64,000 nt of DNA from Rhizophlyctis rosea (taxonomy: Eukaryota; Chytridiomycota; Chytridiomycetes; Rhizophlyctidales; Rhizophlyctidaceae), in assembly GCA_027596075.1 (NCBI GenBank), contig JADGJC010000097.1:1-64000 (forward strand), read 5' to 3'. This document shows, one piece after another, positions 22,803 to 34,561 of this stretch. Within the stretch, counting starts at the first letter, position 1, and every line of letters starts with the position of its first letter. The notes beneath the pieces were generated by a model. That model worked only from the letters and a program-made list of their open reading frames with translations, was not told the origin of the DNA and did not search any database. The translations under genes were made by a program, and so were the position numbers.

Positions 22803-23922
22803 CTACATCCCCTTCTCCGCTTCCTTCTGCTTCTCCTCCCTCCGCAACTCCTCCAGAGCCTCATAAATAAGACTCAATTCGCTTTTGCTCTCTTCCATCC
22901 ACTCCTTCGTGATACGGTAGTGACTGCTTATGGACATTTCCCTAAACTCCCAATCAACATATGACTCCAGCCATGTCAAAAACATCTCGAACAGAATTGC
23001 GTACATAGCATAAGGCGGCCTCCCGACAGACAACTCCTGGAGCAACTCTTTCAACAAATCCCGATGACCTCCCGACGCCGCAGCAAACACCGTCTCCCAA
23101 ATGATTGGTGCTCCCTGCATCTCTCAGCGCTTTGACAACAGACCAATGGCAGCCATCCACCGCATCAATCAAACGGTACTCCAAGCCAAGACGAAGCCCG
23201 GCATCAAGTAGCAACTGCACCATTGACAGATCACCCCTCCCCGCGGCGATTCTCATTGCACCATAACCACAGTCTACATCTGCACCTGCGTGAATGAGGT
23301 ATTCGAGCATTGCCATGTCCTCGCGGTCGGCAGCAGCATGCAATGCAACACAGGAAACCTCAAATCCTTCCAGACTTGCCCCTCCCTCGATCAAAAGCTT
23401 CATCAGTGCAAAATTGCCCGTTTTCGACGCCACTATGAGAATATGCCCATCGTTCATATTGACCATTTGTTTTCTGCCCGTCACGTTGTCGACGTCGTCC
23501 GCATCAGGTTGTGGCCACATGTCTAGCAAGAACCTGACAATCTCAATATCTTCTCTCTTTGTCGCTTCGAGAAGGACTCGGTACGAGTGTTCCGGCACGA
23601 GCATCCATGGCTCGCCATGCTCAGTCAAGCACCACCACAAGATGTCTCTATGCCAGTTGCGGGTAGCCCAAGCCGCGAGATTTTGGACGGAATGGTGGGA
23701 AAGCCTCCAATTCGCTTCAGCTAAGACGACGTCCTTCTCGATAATGTGAGCGCGGACGGTTTTGCAGGTTTTGCGGAGGGTGCGAGTGGTTGGTGGGTCA
23801 CAGAGGAGGGATACCTGTGACAGCATGCTGTCAACAATCTCCACAAGACTAAAAGATATAAGGCATTCGCGTACCTTTCGCAGAATCTCAGGTAAGAGAG
23901 CCATCGGCTTCGGGTCCGTCAT
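22803..23922 (-). pseudogene. F-box-like/ankyrin-repeat copy C, one frameshift
   Basis: Starts MTDPKPMALLPEILRK at 23922, with an intron at 23815-23874 in the family position. The coding frame runs through conserved family sequence to WSVVKALRDAG. It then needs a shift of one base near 23113-23115, where a GGG run probably replaces GG, to continue as APIIWETVFAAASGGHRDLL, and ends EEKQKEAEKGM at 22803. Without the shift the protein acquires an unrelated 65-residue tail. The rest is well preserved, so the lesion is recent or is an assembly error. Confidence 0.8.
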
Positions 23923-24547
23923 TTTGTTTTGGTCGGCTTTTGCAAGGTGATACGAGCCCGGACGATTCTTGCAAGTGCTACGGAGTGCGCGAGTCGGTTG
24001 GTGGGTTGTTGCGGAAAAGATGTTCGGTTCCTTGAATTCATGGAGGAACAAGTTGTTGGCAATCTTCGGAGCACCTAAACAGACTCTTCCGCTCACCTTT
24101 CACGAAGTCTTGATTGAGAGAGGTTATGCTTTTGGCACAGAGGTGAGAGGTTGCTGACTTTTCTGTCTCTTTTTCTCTGTTGAACTGCGAAGTTGTTATG
24201 AGAATGTTGGGTTTCGTTGGAAATGTTGGGGACAAGGGGAGTGCAGTGTGAGCGAGACTGAAGCCAGACTGCGAGCCAGAGACGATCCACACGGTGGTGT
24301 GGCTGTGCTCACGCGACGGGGACGACGCGACGCAACTTGCAAGGCATATGTATGGTATCCTTTATTCGATGCGACATCCATTGTTCCCATGTTGTAAGAG
24401 GCACACAGAGAGTCAGTGAAAATGCAGGGATAGATTTATTCGCAAATTGAAACTCGTTGACTCAAAGCAAAGCAGTGCACTAAATCCTGCAATCAACAAA
24501 CTCTGCAAAACTGCGAAACTGCTATACTACACGATGCTGAACTCCCT
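23923..24547. other. Intergenic region 5' of ankyrin copy C
   Basis: Next to the start codon is a second, degenerate copy of the exon 2 head (about 23940-24010; reads TTHQPTRALRSTCKN on the minus strand). The conserved upstream element lies at 24298-24316. Sequence at 24490-24514 matches the flank of other copies. Confidence 0.55.
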
Positions 24548-25672
24548 CTACAACCCCTTCTCCGCTTCCTTCTCCCTCTCCTCCCTCCTCAATTCCTGCA
24601 CAGCCTCATAAATGATACATAACTCATCCTCACGCTCTCCCATCCACTCCTTCACAAACCGATAACGACTCTTCGGCCGCACCCTAGACATCATTGCATT
24701 GAACTCCTCCTCACAATAATCCACCTCAACGTGCTCCAAAAACGTGTCAAACAAATTCCCCCAAATCTCGCCCGTAGGTCTCTGAACCCACATCTTCCGC
24801 AGCAAATCCTTCAAAATATCTTCATGATCGCATGCCGCAAAAACCGTCGGCCAAAAGACCGTTGCCCCTCTATCCAACAAGACCCTGAACATAGACCAGT
24901 GCTCATATATCACCGAGCCCAGCAGCGCAACTGCACGTCATAAGGATCGACATTGGCATCCATCAGCATCTCCACTGCGGGAAGGTTGTCCTCCTCTACG
25001 GCAACGATCAATGCACCGGCACCCACGAATGACACATTCGCCCCCGCGTCAATGAGGTATTTGAGTATTGTTGCGTCTTTGTGTGCCGCGGCCGACTTCA
25101 ATGTAACATGGCCAACATGGTGTCCTTCAAGACGTGCTCCGGCCTCCAACAAGAGCTTCACCAATCCAATATTGCCGGTCTCGACAGCCGCCTGAATGAT
25201 AGACCCCTCGTCCATGTTGACCATCCGATCCTTGCCGCTCACGGTATTGCCGTCGTCCGCATCAGGTTTTGGCCACGCATCCAGTAAGAGTTTGGCGATC
25301 TCAACGTCTTCATGCTTTGTTGCTTCAAGAAGGACGGGGTGAACATCTTCCGGAACCAGCATCCATTGCCCATCATGCTCAGTCAAGCACCGCCACAAGA
25401 TGTCTCTGTGCCAGTTACGGGCGGCCCACGCTGCCAGGTTTTGGACGGAGGCGGTGGGAAAGCCTCCAATTCGCTTCGGCCAATACGACGTCCTTGTTGG
25501 TAATGTGGGTGCGAACGGCTTTGCAGGTGCGGCGAAGGGCGCGCGTTGTTTTTGGGTCACAGAGGAGGGATACCTGTCGTTACAGAGCAAAAGCATCACA
25601 AACTGCCATATTCTGCAGCGGATAGTTGGTCATTTTTTTTACCTTTTGGAGAATCTCCGGTAAAAGAGCCAT
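24548..25672 (-). pseudogene. F-box-like/ankyrin-repeat copy D, at least two frameshifts
   Basis: Starts MALLPEILQK at 25672, followed by an intron opening with GTAAAAAAAATG. The exon 2 head VSLLCDPKTTRALRRTCKAV is readable. One extra base near 25449-25456 shifts the frame within WRLSHRxSVQNLAAWAARNW. The frame then runs to about 24935, where a second shift is needed to reach VIYEHWSMFRVLLDRG and the family tail ending EREKEAEKGL at 24548. It is the copy most similar to C. Confidence 0.8.
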
Positions 25673-26584
25673 CGAGGTCGTCTTTTTGAACGTCGGATCA
25701 GATACCGCCCGGTAATTCTTCTTCTTCCGTCCCCGTCCGCTTCTTAGTCTTCTTTTTTGTCATGACCTTGTCTTAGTCGAGTTCTTTGCAAGAAGTGCTG
25801 GTTGAATGACAAAAGTGTGTTTGTTGGTGTATGGCGAGCCAATGCTGGGATGGCCGAGGGTGGCGGATGGAAGTGAAACCGAAACCGAGCGTGGGAAAGC
25901 ACCTTGAGAAGGTGCTGAGGTGGCGTCACTGACCGGGGTTGACGCAATGCTTAGCCAATTGACATGACACCACATGACTCACTCACCGAACACAAGCTGC
26001 AGGTCGCGTGAGCAATGTGCCCGTGCCACGCGATGGCATCTCCGATCTGCGGCAAAGGGGGATTCGCGGTCAATCACAGAGAGAAGGGACTCTATCAAAA
26101 GTCACTGACTGCTTATCCCCTTCCTTGACCCTCCGTAGTTTCCCCAATTGCAAATGAAGTCAATCTCGTACAGTTACCACAAGGACCTTGCTATAGCTCT
26201 TTGGCAGCAGCAACGGGGTGTATACCACTCTGCTCCACTCCGCAGTCAACAGAGCGGGTGACTTGTAAACGTAAGTAGTTTGCTGCAATTGGTTGAGAAG
26301 CACATTGCTGATCCTGCAAACAGTAGCACGAGATCAGTGGCTTTCCCACGCGATTTGCGTCGTTCTACTCCTTCCCCTCTACCGATCTCACTCGGTACAG
26401 CATACCAAATCGTGTCCTCCGCCCCACCCGCCGACAGATTCCTCGTCACCACCCAACCCAACCCTTGCATCTCGCCCTTTCCCACGCTCCTCACCCGTCT
26501 CCAACCTTCTTTCCCATCAACGGGCTCGAAGCTAGTTGCACTCCTTCCTTTCCACCATAGTACGGCAATAGTCAAAGGCCTACC
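25673..26584. other. Divergent intergenic region
   Basis: Lies between ankyrin copy D (minus) and the orphan gene (plus). The 26280-26580 part is open in one frame but starts at TTG and is probably 5' leader. Nothing else is supported. Confidence 0.45.
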
Positions 26585-27914
26585 ATGCAGAGTCCCGGAG
26601 AAGGACCCACTTGGGACTACAACCTCTTTGGATGGTCTCCAAGCGATTCATTGGTCATTCGCAAAGCGGTCGGCGATAAGAAGCTGCCCGGAAGTTGGGA
26701 CAGTGTGGGAAAATCCGTGGCAGGTTCCGCAAGTCAGGTCAGTAGCTCTGAAATGATGATATGTTCGCTTCCTCCTCATCGATGGGAATGCTCACGGAAT
26801 ACCCCACCGGTTATTAACACAAAACCACTTCTAGATGTCACAGGCGATGCCATGGCAATGCGACATTGCCACAAATCTGGAATGCCTACGTCTTTGGCAA
26901 CTCAGTGTATGCGACGAGCTCTATAAACGTCGGTCTCGGCATGCGCTTGGACGAATACCGCCCTACAACCTTTTGGCTAGCACGGCACCGCCAATGACCC
27001 GACCGTTTGTTGCTGTCGATTGGCAACTACCGCCAAATTTGAAAAGCGTCGAACCAGTCGCAAGCGATGCACCATCCGTCGGTCAGGATTTATCTCAATC
27101 GACAGAAGGCAGTGCAATGGGGTCAGGGCTCGAGAAGGCGGGGAGTGAAGGGTCATCACAAACGGGATTGGAAACAAGGGCACGGAAAGGTTCTATTGGT
27201 TCCGACGACGTTCCCATCGTAAGTTCACCAATTGCAGAAAGGGGATGGGGTCGCGAAAATCCTGTGAACGGCGTGATTGGGACGACAAAAAGACCTAGTA
27301 TCACACCTACACCAGCCCAACAACCCACACCCGCACCTTCAACCTTGACAAGTCCAACCATGTTAACCCGTTCCCGCTCATCCTCCTCGTCATCCCTTGC
27401 CTCCCCCTCACCACGAGAATCAACGACCTTCGCCGCCCGCGTCGCAAAGAACCTAAACCAAAGCTCCTCAGTCGCTAGCCCACGCACCGCCAGCGTGACC
27501 ATGTCGCCCGTGCAAATCTCCTCGCCCATCTCAGAAAGTAACACGAGCGTGGGAACTCTCTCATCCACCGGCGCCGCTCCAGCATGGTTGCCTCCGCCAC
27601 CCGTTTCACAGGCTGCCAGTGGTGGGTTGGCGGGATTCCGGGCACCACAGTCACCACAGTGGAAGGGGAGGAGCGTCTCGCAGAACGATGCAGTCGTCAC
27701 CAAAGATGCGGACGGAGGGGGCGGGATCACACCACCACCGAAGAAGAAGAGCATATCGGCGTGGACGGCACCACCTCCGAAGATATCGTACTCGGACAAC
27801 GGCAGTGAGAAGGATTTGGGCAGGTCGGTTCTGTCTGCGCCGGCGGCGGAGTATGATCTTGAGGAGTTCTCTATTCCGAATCGGAAGGGGCGGAGGAGAG
27901 GGAAGGCGCGGTGA
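26585..27914 (+). CDS. Disordered Ser/Pro-rich protein, unknown function
   Basis: Two exons (26585-26737 and 26835-27914; intron GTCAGT...TAG) give 410 aa. The N-terminus (SPGEGPTWDYNLFGWSPSD) and the segment ATNLECLRLWQLSVCDELY are the only parts that look folded. From about residue 110 the protein is low-complexity Ser/Thr/Pro with many SP sites, ending in a basic tail RKGRRRGKAR that could be a nuclear localisation signal. The second exon has another open frame over its first 150 nt, but only the chosen frame stays open to the end and fits the intron phase. No family recognised. Confidence 0.65.
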
Positions 27915-28671
27915 TTCGTCTTGAGTAGATGTTAGTAGGGTGAGAAAGTGCGGAACTGAGGGAAGGAGATAGTAGGGGATTCCAGCAGCCTGATGTGGAT
28001 GTGATAATGTATATCTGTCCGTAGGATGGAAGAAAGAAGGGGATGTCCACTGGATGGCATTGTTTAATATACTCTCCTCTTATTAGTGTAATCCGTGATT
28101 ATGGATTGTCGGTTGAGATGAGGGAAAGCTTTTTTGACACTACGCACATGACGTACAAACGAGTGATATAGCCTAGTCTCTTCTCATCAGCTCCATACCT
28201 GAAATGCTTCTTACATGTGTCCATGACGGATAAAGCAATTGCAACCACCAGGAGCACCCAAAACCAAGACCCTTCAACGCGTCCTCCGAACCGCGCTGCG
28301 CCATCTCGCGTGGGATATGGTCCAACAGTTCGGCGGCTTCTGCAATTCATCCGGGCCATGGACAACATTCTGTGGAACACAACCATTTCCCTTGGGTTGC
28401 ACACCACTTCTCCTCTTTCTCGCGCTACATTCACACAGATCCTTCCCATTCCCACACATCGTCCTCCGCAAGCTAGGCATTGGCAATACTCGGACTCTCA
28501 CAGCCCTCGCTACAAGTTATCCGTTTCCCACTCACTCAACTGCGGTTGGCACCTAAGACCAACACTTCCCTCACCCTCATATCGACCGACAAAAAACCCA
28601 TACTTAACACTAAGATAACATAAGACCTCTTACATCGGTCCCCACACGAGCCTGCCAAAAACGCAAAAGTA
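27915..28671. other. Intergenic region before the carrier gene
   Basis: 757 bp between two plus-strand genes. Frames on both strands are shadow-like. No motif is supported. Confidence 0.45.
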
Positions 28672-30379
28672 ATGGCGTCTAGTCCGGTCACCGCCGTGCC
28701 CGTGCCCGTTCCTGCGACTGTGGCATCCACCGTCACTCCCGCGCAGAACACGCTGGCGCAGCATTTGAGGGCGTTTGCGTTGGGTGCTACGGCTGCTTGT
28801 GGTGAGTGGTGACTGTTGATGCAGTGCATTCATTGAGGATATAGTGTGTTCGGTTTGGTGGCAACGAGGTTATCGATGGAGGAGGGTGGTTGTTCGCTAA
28901 AATGGGAGTGCCAAGATTTGGAAATGAATTCATGTTCCGGGATTCATCTGCATAACGATGCAAAAGGCCTAGACGCTGCAGCATCTGACGAGGTGACAAA
29001 ACATGTTCATGTGCTTACCAGCGAGCGGAAAATCTCATGATCTAGCAGGTCGTGAAAGACCATTCAACTCAGGCAACTCATGAAAACACAAAATCACACA
29101 GGTGCCGTAACATTCACAAACCCATGGGAAGTAGTCAAAACCCGCCTCCAACTCCAAGGCGAGCTCGAATCCCGCCAAGCCCACACAAAACCCTCCCCCC
29201 TCTCCGCCGTCGCCGCCGCCACTACCACCACCACATCCTCCACAGCAACTGCATCAGCAACCGCAACATCCGCCCGTCCCCACCCCTACTCAAACGCCTT
29301 CTCCGGCCTACTAACAATCTACCGCAACGAAGGCGTCTGGGGAATACAAAAGGGACTAGGACCAGCGTACGCGTATCAAATCCTACTGAACGGGACGCGG
29401 TTAGGATCTTATGAGCCGATCCGGGATGCAATTATTGGTGGATTACAGAGTGGGTTTGGGGCGACGAGGGATAGCATTTTGTTTCCTAGTATGGTACTAG
29501 CAGGCGCCACGAGTGGAATATTAGGAGCATTCATTGGAAGTCCCGTATTCTTGATCAAAACGGTAAGAACATTGCGCCTAATACATCTCACTCCTTCCCC
29601 TCCAACCCACTCCCCATCCACTTCCCTAATATACATATCGTCCCTCCCCACCCAAAAAACAGCGCATGCAATCCTACACCGCAACAACAACCGCAGTAGG
29701 CCACCAACACTCCTACGTAACAAAAGGCACCCTCCACGCCCTCTCCTACATCTACCGCCACGAAGGCATCCGCGGCCTCTGGCGTGGCGCCGACGCCGCT
29801 ATGCTGCGCGCTGGTGCGGGGAGCGCCGTACAGCTAAGCGGATACGATAGTTCTAAAGCCATTCTCCTGAAAAGCGGGTGGTTTGGGGATGCGGAAAAGG
29901 CACAGGGAGATGTGAAGGTTCATTTCGCGGCGAGTTTGTTGACGAGTTTCTTTGTTTGTTTGGCGATGAATCCGTTTGATGTTGCTAGTACGCGGATGGT
30001 GGGTGGAAGTTTTCGTTTAGTTTTTTGAGGACTTGTTTTTGGTTTTGCATCTGGTGATGATCGGGTTGATGTGCTGACTCGGTGCGCTGTTTGCAGTACA
30101 ACCAAAGATCCGCCGCGGACGGAAAGCAAGGATCATTGTATAAGAACGGGTTGGATTGTATCATGAAAACGGTGCGGACGGAGGGGCCCGCGGCACTGTA
30201 TAAGGGTTTCACGGCGGCGTATCTCCGAATTGGGTGCGTATCTGGTTCCAAATCTTCCCCTTCCGGTGATATCGTATTTACTGACCTTTCTTCTATATTA
30301 CAGCCCACACACGGTAATAATGTTCGTTTTCCTTGAGCAATTGAAGAAGCTGTCTAGATGGATGGATGCGAGAGTATAA
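28672..30379 (+). CDS. Mitochondrial carrier, OAC1/SLC25A34-35 subfamily
   Basis: Five exons (28672-28801, 29102-29562, 29663-29998, 30097-30233, 30304-30379) give 379 aa. The three carrier signatures are NPWEVVKTRLQLQGEL, SPVFLIKTRMQ and NPFDVASTRMYNQ. The exact wording, with ASTRMYNQ in the third repeat, is characteristic of the oxaloacetate/sulfate carrier group (yeast Oac1, animal SLC25A34/35). It would act in the inner mitochondrial membrane. The first matrix loop carries an extra Ala/Thr/Ser-rich insert of about 40 residues. The first intron is unusually long for this window (300 nt), so that junction is the least certain. A decayed copy of exons 4-5 lies downstream. Confidence 0.9.
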
Positions 30380-32371
30380 GGTCGTGGCGGGGTCCTGGAG
30401 GGTCTGGCTGGGGTTGGGGGGAGGATCTTGAGAGGAGATTAGGTTCCAGGGACACGGACTGAATGTGCATAGAGGTAGATCAGAGTAGTTATGAGAACAT
30501 TGTTCTGCATTTAGGTATTTCGATGAACATAGAAATGATAGATTTGCACTATTTGCGTTTTGATTGATAGTGAACTATGTAATTTAGTGTAATTTGATAG
30601 GTAATCGTCTGCAATTCCTGGTTACAAGTGAGATGCGACATTCTGCAGCAATATCACCATTTCATCCTTTCGCAGCATTCACTGCTGACGGTTGATTAGG
30701 TGTTATGTTCAGGTGATCATTTTTTGGTGCTTGTCTGGTGGGCCCTTCCGATCCTTTGGCAATGAAGTGTGGGAAGTTCAGGTATTCCCTCGAACTCTAA
30801 AAGTCGTACTAGTGTCAATGTGATCCATCCAAATCTTCACGTGTCATGAGCGCGGACACGTTTGCTGTTGGCCGATGGCTGCCAAACCGCAATTCGCGCA
30901 TTAGGATTCAGTCTCATAAACAGGGGACTCGCGGCCTATCCCGAAAGGTCACTTCCTTATCAACATGTGTTCTTTTCGTGATCTTTTTTTCAACCTTGTA
31001 GCGCAGAAATATATGATGCAATTACATACGAGCTGGTAGACAGTTATCAGCGGTCGTCTTGTTGATAGGTTCGTATATCCTCATTAAAAGTATCAAACTG
31101 AATCAAGAGACTGACCGGACCGATCAGCCTTAACCTAATGGACCGGCAGTCGTGGAATTCTATCTGCCAATTAAGCGGCGGAACCTGTCATTTGCTAGGA
31201 ATGAAATGGAACATCACCAGTGAGGTCTCTGGTCGACACTATTGTATGCAGTTCGGATGCGGTGCAACCCGCATCATATATGGATTGTGAACGGGTAATT
31301 CAGTTCCTTTTGGTAATCGGGAAGGCAAGCGGCGGTAGCATTCAAGCAAATAAAAGCGGTGACACACAGGACACATTGACCTGGAACATATAGAGGGATG
31401 AACTTCTAAAAGTTCCAATGCCCAACATATCACGCATCATGAGCACCACGGGGTTGGTCCGTACCATCTTACAGTTCTGACCATATCCGGTTCTTTTTGC
31501 CCAACCAAGCAATTCAGTGCAAAGTGTAGGCACCGCCATATTTTCGGGAATGCAATCATGATTGCATAAAAAAATAGGCGCGCTCAACATCTCCTATTGG
31601 AGGCCCGCGAAATGAACCGGAAACGACTGCTCAATCAGCATGCAAACGAGACTTCCCAAACGATTCTCAATGCCATTGCAACAGGCATGATTAATTCAGA
31701 CTCCAAGATCAATGTGTTGACCATTGCTGCCTCCAGGTAGCATAGCCAACCTGTCGATTCAATCGAACTTCAGTACAATCAGCACGGGTGGTTACGATGT
31801 ATCTTCATCATATTCGTCTCCAATGCGACATGGCAGATGCGAAGTTGAGTAATCATTCTGCTTTTTGTGTATCGCGGGACGTGGTAAGTTTTCGCGTTCG
31901 GCACAGTAATGGTGGACAAACTACGAGCAAGCTGCCGTTGTGTATCTTTGGATTACAGAACAGAATTGCAACGTCGTAAGTCTTAGGGTCCTGTGAGCCG
32001 CCTCACTCTACAGGACCACGCTTGGAACCGCACGTCTGTCCTTTTTTATCTGATCTTGCTGGTCTAGGTCAACTTGTCAGACCCCTCCACGGGATTTGAC
32101 AGATGGTATTGTTTCGAAGGCAAACAAAGATACTTAGAAGATGTACATTTGTTCGAGCATCCCTAGCAGCAACACATTGTGTATACACAGAATCGGTCAA
32201 TGGGATCATTTTTACTCACTGTCCAGTAAACCAACCTTCAGGTAAAAGACGTCGCCTTCGTACCAGATCAAGAGATCAATATGCCATTGTTAATGGTAAA
32301 GAGCATTGGTGGCTGCAAGTGACCGCACACAGGTATGATCCGCTCTCTTCCTCCTTGAGCCCCCCTCCAAA
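30380..32371. other. Intergenic region after the carrier gene
   Basis: About 2 kb with no supported gene. Short frames only. It separates the carrier from its decayed partial copy. Confidence 0.5.
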
Positions 32372-32940
32372 CATGGCAGCAGATCAAGCCGCCGCAGATG
32401 GGACACAAGGATGGGCCACTATATAAGAACAGCAAGGACGGACTGGGCTATATCATCGAGGACCATGCGTTGAAGGGGCTCGCTATGTTTATATTGGATG
32501 TTTAAATTATTTGTTTACCGATTTGGCTCCGGATTCCCGATCGGCTTTTGTATTCAATCGTGAACCTTTTTTGACCACTTTGACCCTTACAGCAGCCCAT
32601 ACACGGCACTAATGTTCGTCTTCCTGAAGCAGCTGAAGAAAATGTTTAAAGAGTTGGATGCGCGAGGATAGGTTGTGAGGCGGGGTCCTGGTGGGGCGGC
32701 CCGGGATTGGAGTTGGGAGGAAGATCGTTTTGAGAGTGGATTAGGTTTCATTGACTGTAAGTACTGTATGTGCATAAGACAAGAGCACAGTGCGCCAGTG
32801 GTCTTTACTTTTACGTGGCTGTTGAACATAGATAGCCATAGTTTGGATTTTTGCTGTTTGATTGAATAGTGAACCATATAATTCAGCGTTGTTTAGGTGG
32901 TTGTGGGATGATTGTCGCTTGCAAGTAATGACTGGTAAGT
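32372..32940 (+). pseudogene. Decayed copy of carrier exons 4-5 and 3' flank
   Basis: 32378-32490 aligns with carrier exon 4 (shared features: GATC..GCCGC.GA, ACAAGGAT, TATAAGAAC, TATATCAT). 32593-32671 aligns closely with exon 5 including its acceptor: CAGCCCA-ACACGG, ATGTTCGT-TTCCT, and GGATGCG-GAG just before the stop, then GGCGGGGTCCTGG. The 3' flank is also shared (GATTGAATAGTGAACCATATAATT here, GATTGATAGTGAACTATGTAATTT at 30560-30590 there, read in pieces). Coding frames are broken and upstream exons are absent. Offset from the parent is about 2.29 kb. Confidence 0.8.
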
Positions 32941-34561
32941 CTCGTTGGTCATGTGCGAGCAACAGTCTTGAAGATCATCGGTGAGATCATTCACTTGAAC
33001 CATTTTTCATGGGTTGTCTAATGAGAGCTTCCGGCGAACTCAGTGTAGCTGACACAATGTGTTACTACAAAGTAGCATCCCTTCCTGCTGCATATTGCTA
33101 CAGCTTATCACGGCAATAGTAGTAATCGTATCTCATCTCCTTTACCTTCCTTTTTCTTGCAGTAATGCTTTCCATCATCAATCGCGCACCCCAACACGCC
33201 GAGAACGTTGCTGGCCATACCATGTGATTATCTACCGCTCAGCATTGATGCATTAGACACGCCATACATCGTGGGACATGGGATCCGCACGCAGAAGCCC
33301 AGGCCTGCAGTCAACTGCCCTCTTTCCTTTTTTGATAACGCAGACTCAAATCTTCCTCCTTAGGCATCTGCAACGACCAAGTGGACTCGCAGACAGCCCC
33401 AGCAGACTGGTGACGAAGGCAACAGTCAATAGAGCTGCAAGTCACCATTCCACACTCCACAATGTGATACACTTTTTCCCCCTTCGAACTCTTCGACCTA
33501 CAAGACGGAAGGTAAAACGGAAATTCTACCGGGACAATGATCCTTGACATATCCAGCACGGGAATACTTTCATTCTTCGAAATTTACAATTGCCGTTGGA
33601 TCCTCAACTTTTGTTTGGGGACGGTTTTGCACCGCACGCATGAGATCATGTACTCATGTTGAACCAAACTCGGCATAAAAAAAAAATAGTTGGGGATTCT
33701 TCGGGACGTAAACGGGATGATGCCTCATTTGTCGCATGCCTTCGTATGCTCGTCGCTCGGCGTTCTTTGCAATTTGAGGATTAAGCCCGGATTCTCGCTG
33801 TCTGAATTTGGATAAGGGAATATCATATGGGAGTCAATCGCAGTCAGTTGCATGAAAAAAAAATTTCTACAGTTGCATTATGATAGCCAGTGCTTCGGCA
33901 TGTGGGGTTTTCCCCAGAGACGTCTGGACTCACAAACTTGACCGCGGAGCGGAAACCTGACAGATTTCAATTCCAAATACCATTGTTGAATTCGCCCTCT
34001 TGATATGACTGCATCGTTGTTTGGGACCAAAATAAATGCCGACTGAGTGGTTAAAAAATCCCCTGCCGTGCAACTCCTCAGGAACAATTTGATTGACAAA
34101 AGAATACGCTCTGTCAATGGGAAAACTCTGTGATCTGGTGCGTCCTTTGGGTGACCGCCAATTGACGGTGTGTTTTGCAGGTGCTGTTGAGTTACGGCAC
34201 CTACTGAATACTGTAGAGCCTCGGCGAACTCATACTCTTGGGCAGAACACGCAACTCAAAGGTCACAAAAGATTACCTTGTTCCAATGTATTCCAACCAT
34301 GGTTATCCTTTCAAGCCGGACTTTCGACCTCAACACCCCAACGACAAGACGATAGGACAAAAGGTTGTTACCGCGGTTTGATATCAGAAATTGATCGAAT
34401 ATTTTGATTCCGAGCTAAGATCTAAATGAATATCATACAGAGTCACAGACCTGCTGCGCTCATCGCAGTAAGCCATGCTACTAAAACTACTCTTCACGCA
34501 AGGAGTCTAAAGCCATGTTACCAAAAACCACTCTATCAAGAATCTAACAGTCCGCATCCAC
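32941..34561. other. Intergenic region
   Basis: 1.6 kb with short frames and A-runs (33679-33688, 33855-33864). No gene is supported. Confidence 0.5.

Noticed and set aside
26840..26993. Alternative frame over the start of exon 2 of the orphan gene (reads IWNAYVFGNSVYATSS)
   Set aside because: It stops at 26993, does not fit the intron phase, and the other frame stays open for 359 codons.
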